DNA from: Virgibacillus sp. SK37
Lineage (GTDB): Bacteria; Bacillota; Bacilli; Bacillales; Amphibacillaceae
Reading direction: 5' to 3'
Length of the DNA: 64,000 bases
Assembly: GCF_000725285.1 (NCBI RefSeq)
Contig: NZ_CP007161.1
Coordinates: 124,001-188,000, forward strand
Shown here: positions 60,930-64,000 of the stretch, piece by piece
Layout of the letters: the number at the start of each line of letters is the position of its first letter
How positions within the stretch are numbered: position 1 is the stretch's first letter
Notes under the pieces: model-generated
Told to the model about the DNA's origin: nothing
The model's input: only the letters and a program-made list of their open reading frames with translations
The model's database searches: none
Program-made: the position numbers and the translations under genes

Positions 60930-61412
60930 ATGGAAGGAATAATATATGTAGCACTGTTACTTATTTCAATCGCATTTGCAATTATCGTAGCCTATACATC
61001 CTTTTTATTGTATCGTATTTCCAAGACAATGAAGACGATGGCTAAAACGGTAAGTGAAGTGGAGAAGGAAGTTGAATCGCTTACCCCACGGTTGAAAGAA
61101 ACTATTTATGAGACAGATAAGATCGTTGATGACATAGGTATAAAACTCAAATCAACAGATAATCTTTTCGCCACTGTAGAGAACGTGGGATCCTCAATGA
61201 ACGCAGTTAATCAGACGATCCACAACAGTAGTGATAAGCTGTCAAAAACAGAAATGGAGAGAAAGACAAAGCCATTTGTAGAGGGAATTAAATGGAGTGA
61301 GGTCGCCTTCACGTTGTATTCCAAATGGAAAAGTAAATCAAAAAATGAAGTGATGGTTCAAAATCAAAGCCATTCGCTCGTGCCATTAAATAAAACAGAG
61401 AAAGAGGGATAG
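60930..61412 (+). CDS. DUF948 family protein
   Basis: 160 residues: a membrane span (about 5-27) and a long amphipathic coiled-coil region with repeated VEKEVESL, LKETIYETDKIV segments. DUF948 (YtxG-like) proteins are general-stress membrane proteins in B. subtilis. GGAGGGGG precedes the ATG. First gene of a three-gene run. Confidence 0.82.
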   Translation: MEGIIYVALLLISIAFAIIVAYTSFLLYRISKTMKTMAKTVSEVEKEVESLTPRLKETIYETDKIVDDIGIKLKSTDNLFATVENVGSSMNAVNQTIHNSSDKLSKTEMERKTKPFVEGIKWSEVAFTLYSKWKSKSKNEVMVQNQSHSLVPLNKTEKEG

Positions 61413-61414
61413 GT

Positions 61415-61879
61415 ATGTTGTCAGGAATTGGGGTATTACTTATTGGCGTAGCCTTTTTAATTTTAGCCTTTTTTGTAGCCCATGTGCTTAATAATTTGGC
61501 TGGTGTGCTTCGTGGAGTTGAGAAAACGGTAGAAAGACTGCCTAATCAGTTAGATGACATTTTTAAAGAAACAGGAAACCTTATGCAAGAAAGTAATCGG
61601 ACATTAGCTGATGTAAACGATAAAATGGAGCAATTAAGTCCATTGTTTTATATCCTGGGGGATGCAGGGAATGTAACAAGGAAATTCTCTTCTTCCCTTG
61701 TAGATATTACCGAATCGATGAAGAGCAAAACAAGTGATACAGAAGAAATTACCAAGAAAAATAATGTCGGCGGTCTGTACGGTTCTTTTGCGTTGGGCTA
61801 TTATTGGCTGAAAAAGCGTAGACAAACTAAAAAGGACGTTACCGAAGGAGTATCCTCTCATGAGCAGAGAAACGAATAA
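61415..61879 (+). CDS. DUF948 family protein, paralog
   Basis: 154 residues. Membrane span at about 5-27, then VLRGVEKTVERLPNQLDDIF and NDKMEQLSPLFYILGDAGNV, which recur almost unchanged in the minus-strand gene at 62091-62534. It starts 3 bases after the preceding stop and overlaps the next gene by 20 bases. Confidence 0.85.
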   Translation: MLSGIGVLLIGVAFLILAFFVAHVLNNLAGVLRGVEKTVERLPNQLDDIFKETGNLMQESNRTLADVNDKMEQLSPLFYILGDAGNVTRKFSSSLVDITESMKSKTSDTEEITKKNNVGGLYGSFALGYYWLKKRRQTKKDVTEGVSSHEQRNE

Positions 61880-62060
61880 ATCACTATTCTTTGGAGCAAT
61901 CTCAGGTCTTACACTTGGTTGGACAGCAAAGTCTTTAGCATCCCGTCGAGTTGGCTTTCTTGATAAATTAAGAAGAATAGACCAGAGAATCTATGAGGAT
62001 GGAAGGGTACGAGCAGAAAAAATACAGCAGATTAAGCAAGATGTTCATAAAAAAATATAA
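61860..62060 (+). CDS. Small YtxH-like protein
   Basis: 66 residues. A short hydrophobic glycine-rich start (SLFFGAISGLTLGWTAKSLA) and a basic helical tail. Its position after DUF948 genes suggests the YtxH role, but similarity is weak. The start lies inside the preceding gene. Confidence 0.65.
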   Translation: MSRETNKSLFFGAISGLTLGWTAKSLASRRVGFLDKLRRIDQRIYEDGRVRAEKIQQIKQDVHKKI

Positions 62061-62097
62061 ATTAAAAAATCCCCTGTAAATGGGGATTTTTTAATTT
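62059..62097. terminator. Bidirectional terminator between convergent DUF948 genes
   Basis: AAATTAAAAAATCCCC (62059-62074) and GGGGATTTTTTAATTT (62082-62097) are perfectly complementary over 16 bp. A- and T-runs on both sides make it work in both directions. Confidence 0.92.
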
Positions 62098-62534
62098 ATA
62101 TTGATTCTGTTGTTGCTCAAGCCTTTTTTATTTTGAAAGATAAAATAACCTAAAGTTGCTAAGCCATACCATCCTTCTAAGTGATTACGTTGTATGAAAT
62201 CATTACCTTCTGATGTGCCTTCTTTTACATTCATTACACGATCAACCATTGTGGAAGATACATGCTGAGTAGCTCTTCCGGCATCTCCTACAATGTAAAA
62301 TAAAGGGCTTAATTGCTTTACCTGGTCATTTACTTGATGAAGTGTATTGTTGCCAGTCTCTAGCGTATCTTTCGCTTGTGTCATCACATCATCTACTTGT
62401 TCAGGGAGCTGATCAACTGTTTTTTGCAGGCCATTGAAAACCCCTGCTAGCTTATTAAGTGGTTTTATAAGTACGACAACAAGTCCTAAAAGGGCAACAC
62501 CTATTACGAGCACCCCAATACCTAGCCAATCCAT
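62091..62534 (-). CDS. DUF948 family protein, inverted paralog
   Basis: 147 residues starting MDWLGIGVLVIGVALLG behind GAAGGAG; the frame extension to 62582 runs into the promoter. Shares GLQKTVDQLPEQVDDV, VNDQVKQLSPLFYIVGDAG and GWYGLATLGYF with the gene at 61415-61879, so the two arose by an inverted duplication. Confidence 0.85.
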   Translation of the reverse strand: MDWLGIGVLVIGVALLGLVVVLIKPLNKLAGVFNGLQKTVDQLPEQVDDVMTQAKDTLETGNNTLHQVNDQVKQLSPLFYIVGDAGRATQHVSSTMVDRVMNVKEGTSEGNDFIQRNHLEGWYGLATLGYFIFQNKKGLSNNRININ

Positions 62535-62575
62535 ATAATAAATTCTCCTTCCGCATGAAGTTTCTTTCATTAATA

Positions 62576-62600
62576 ATACCACAAATTGAAGAAATTAAAC
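62576..62600 (-). promoter_or_regulatory. SigB-like promoter of the inverted DUF948 gene
   Basis: On the minus strand GTTTAA (62595-62600), 13 bases, TGGTAT (62576-62581). The same layout (GTTTnA-TTTC...TGGTAT) precedes the paralog cluster at 60877, so the two groups may share stress control. Confidence 0.55.
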
Positions 62601-62603
62601 GAA

Positions 62604-62632
62604 TCATATTCTGTTTGCCTGTCCCATAAAAT
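62604..62632 (+). promoter_or_regulatory. SigE-like promoter of cwlD
   Basis: TCATATT (62604-62610), 14 bases, CATAAAAT (62625-62632) fits the mother-cell sigma-E consensus. B. subtilis cwlD is expressed from sigma-E during sporulation. It is back to back with the SigB-like promoter on the other strand. Confidence 0.6.
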
Positions 62633-62668
62633 GATTATACATATGTTTATAGAGGGGAAGAGCAAAAA

Positions 62669-63385
62669 ATGAATAAAAGGTATAAATGGTTCTTGTGGGG
62701 TCTGGGATTCATTGTATTAGTCACATTGATAGTATATCCAGTAAATAAAGAAGAGATGACACAGCCTGCTTCATGGACTTTGCCACTTTCCGGCAAAACG
62801 ATTGTAATTGATCCAGGCCATGGCGGAGCAGATGGAGGAGCAGTTGGAAAAGATCAAACCTTGGAAAAGGATATTTCTCTTCAAGTCTCCAAAAAGCTTC
62901 AAAACTATTTACAGCAGTCTGGAGCAATTGTCTATTTAACAAGAGAAGAGGATAAAGACCTGGCGGAGGAAGAGACAAGAGGTCTTGCCCGCCGCAAAGC
63001 AGAGGATATTCGCAACAGACTGAAATTGATGAAAGAGAAAGATGCGGATTTTTTTGTAACCATCCATCTTAATGCATTACCATCTACTCGTTGGAGTGGT
63101 GCACAGACTTTTTATTATTCGAAGTTTGATGAAAGTAAGCATTTGGCAAAAATGATTCAAGCAGAAATCACTCGAAATTTGGAAAATACGACAAGGCAGG
63201 CACTGGCTATTGACGGTATTTATTTACTGAAGCATGCGGATATTCCAGGTGCCTTAGTAGAAATAGGTTTTTTGTCTAATGAACAGGAAAGAGAATTGTT
63301 AAAGCAAGAGGATTATCAGCAAAAAATGTCAGCAAGTATTTATAAGGGAATTTTACGCTTTATTACCGAAGAAGCACAAGATTAA
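62669..63385 (+). CDS. cwlD: N-acetylmuramoyl-L-alanine amidase CwlD
   Basis: 238 residues. Removes peptides from muramic acid in spore cortex as the first step of muramic-delta-lactam formation, needed for germination. N-terminal anchor (about 8-24). Amidase_3 zinc residues: IDPGHGGADGG, glutamate in QTLEKDISLQ, TIHLNA, and the catalytic VEIGFLSN. ATG 62669 follows GAGGGG. salA follows, as in B. subtilis. Confidence 0.96.
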   Translation: MNKRYKWFLWGLGFIVLVTLIVYPVNKEEMTQPASWTLPLSGKTIVIDPGHGGADGGAVGKDQTLEKDISLQVSKKLQNYLQQSGAIVYLTREEDKDLAEEETRGLARRKAEDIRNRLKLMKEKDADFFVTIHLNALPSTRWSGAQTFYYSKFDESKHLAKMIQAEITRNLENTTRQALAIDGIYLLKHADIPGALVEIGFLSNEQERELLKQEDYQQKMSASIYKGILRFITEEAQD

Positions 63386-63434
63386 TACTATATGGATGAA
63401 ATATGCGCACTGTCCATCCCATGATTCATATCAC

Positions 63435-63462
63435 TTAGATTTTGGCTGAATTATGTTATACT
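63435..63462 (+). promoter_or_regulatory. Promoter of salA
   Basis: TTAGAT (63435-63440), 16 bases, TATACT (63457-63462), with TG one base before the -10 (extended -10). Transcription would start near 63469, ahead of the AAAGGATGGTG site. Confidence 0.6.
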
Positions 63463-63506
63463 AGCGTTGGATGAAATTAAACGCTAGTAAAGGATGGTGT
63501 CATATT

Positions 63507-64000
63507 TTGTTAACTAAAGACGAGGTCGTACAACTATTGAACCCTGTAAAGGATCCATTTTTACATAGAACGCTCGAAGAAACGGGCGGCGTAATTGAAG
63601 TAACCATCAAAGAAGAGAAGAAACATGTTAGTGTAAAAATAGGCATTGGAAAAACCAATACAGCGGAACAAATGCAGTTACAACAAGAGATTGTTGGTAT
63701 CTTAAAAAAGAATGGAGCATCAACAGTCGGTTTGCGTTTTGAACAACTGTCTGATGAGGTAATACAAAAATACCAGCCAACTGCAGAGCAGGAAAAGGAA
63801 TCCTCTTTAATGGGAGGAAGCTCCAATACGAAATTTATTGCAGTCGCCAGTGGTAAAGGCGGTGTAGGAAAATCAACTGTTACAGTAAATTTAGCAATGT
63901 CTCTTATGCGTTTAGGCAAAAAAGTTGGTATTATTGATGCTGATATTTATGGTTTTAGTGTGCCGGATATGATGGGTGTAGAAGAACGTCCAGCAGTCCG
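63507..64000 (+). CDS. salA: Mrp/ApbC-type P-loop ATPase SalA (partial)
   Basis: TTG 63507 lies 7 bases after AAAGGATGGTG; 164 residues are present before the window ends. An N-terminal DUF59-like domain ([20 protein letters not shown]) precedes the ATP-binding motif [20 protein letters not shown] and [14 protein letters not shown]. The family carries iron-sulfur clusters in many bacteria; in B. subtilis SalA acts as a regulator of exoprotease genes. The C-terminus is outside the window. Confidence 0.93.
   Translation, partial: MLTKDEVVQLLNPVKDPFLHRTLEETGGVIEVTIKEEKKHVSVKIGIGKTNTAEQMQLQQEIVGILKKNGASTVGLRFEQLSDEVIQKYQPTAEQEKESSLMGGSSNTKFIAVASGKGGVGKSTVTVNLAMSLMRLGKKVGIIDADIYGFSVPDMMGVEERPAV

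Overview
The window is a chromosomal segment of a low-GC, endospore-forming Bacillaceae bacterium. Gene order and protein sequences resemble Bacillus subtilis, and I would guess the Oceanobacillus/Virgibacillus group. The evidence is the unbroken rplL-ybxB-rpoB-rpoC-rpl7ae-rpsL-rpsG-fusA-tuf order, the S10-spc-alpha superoperon, the ecfA1-ecfA2-ecfT-truA-rplM-rpsI block and the sporulation amidase gene cwlD next to salA. AGGAGG-type ribosome binding sites and TTG/GTG starts are common. No rRNA or tRNA gene was seen.

Layout. 1-13.4 kb: end of rplL, a 16S rRNA methyltransferase-like gene, RNA polymerase beta and beta', and the str operon with its own promoter (TTGACA-17-TAGAAT), closed by a strong terminator after tuf. 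13.4-14.2 kb: an array of twelve contiguous 20-bp degenerate units, then the S10 promoter and leader. 14.2-28.7 kb: rpsJ to rplQ, including secY, adk, infA and rpoA. The map gene usually found after adk is missing. 28.7-29.2 kb: a second, better preserved 20-bp array. 29.2-33.5 kb: ECF transporter module, truA, rplM, rpsI.

33.5-40 kb: thirteen small unrelated co-oriented genes, most of them membrane proteins or of unknown function. Nearly all are separated by copies of a 60-75 bp structured repeat with a GGGCGC...GCGCC hairpin, a GGGCCA box and TTCAAC/GTTGAA-like ends. The layout looks like a gene-cassette array, and I regard it as the most interesting object here. 40-50 kb: an accessory region rich in broken genes (a GNAT fragment, an araC-type regulator, cidC, topB and an ArdC-like antirestriction gene), with an intact cidR-cidA-cidB set and a small holin-like type I toxin locus. 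50.4-53.4 kb: a TetR regulator divergent from an MMPL exporter. 53.7-59.9 kb: a MoxR ATPase/VWA pair (YojN/YojO-like), an Eis-like acetyltransferase, and a Yip1-like membrane protein with an HlyD-type adaptor. 59.9-62.5 kb: a YihY-like membrane protein and a cluster of DUF948-type proteins with SigB-like promoters. 62.7-64 kb: cwlD with a SigE-like promoter and the start of salA.

How it fits together. The first half is the translation and transcription core under sigma-A promoters and r-protein leaders. In B. subtilis rpsI and cwlD lie close together; here about 29 kb separates them, so the stretch behind the rpsI terminator looks like an insertion hotspot. The core genes are intact while five accessory genes carry single-base deletions or nonsense changes, so the decay is probably real and not sequencing error.
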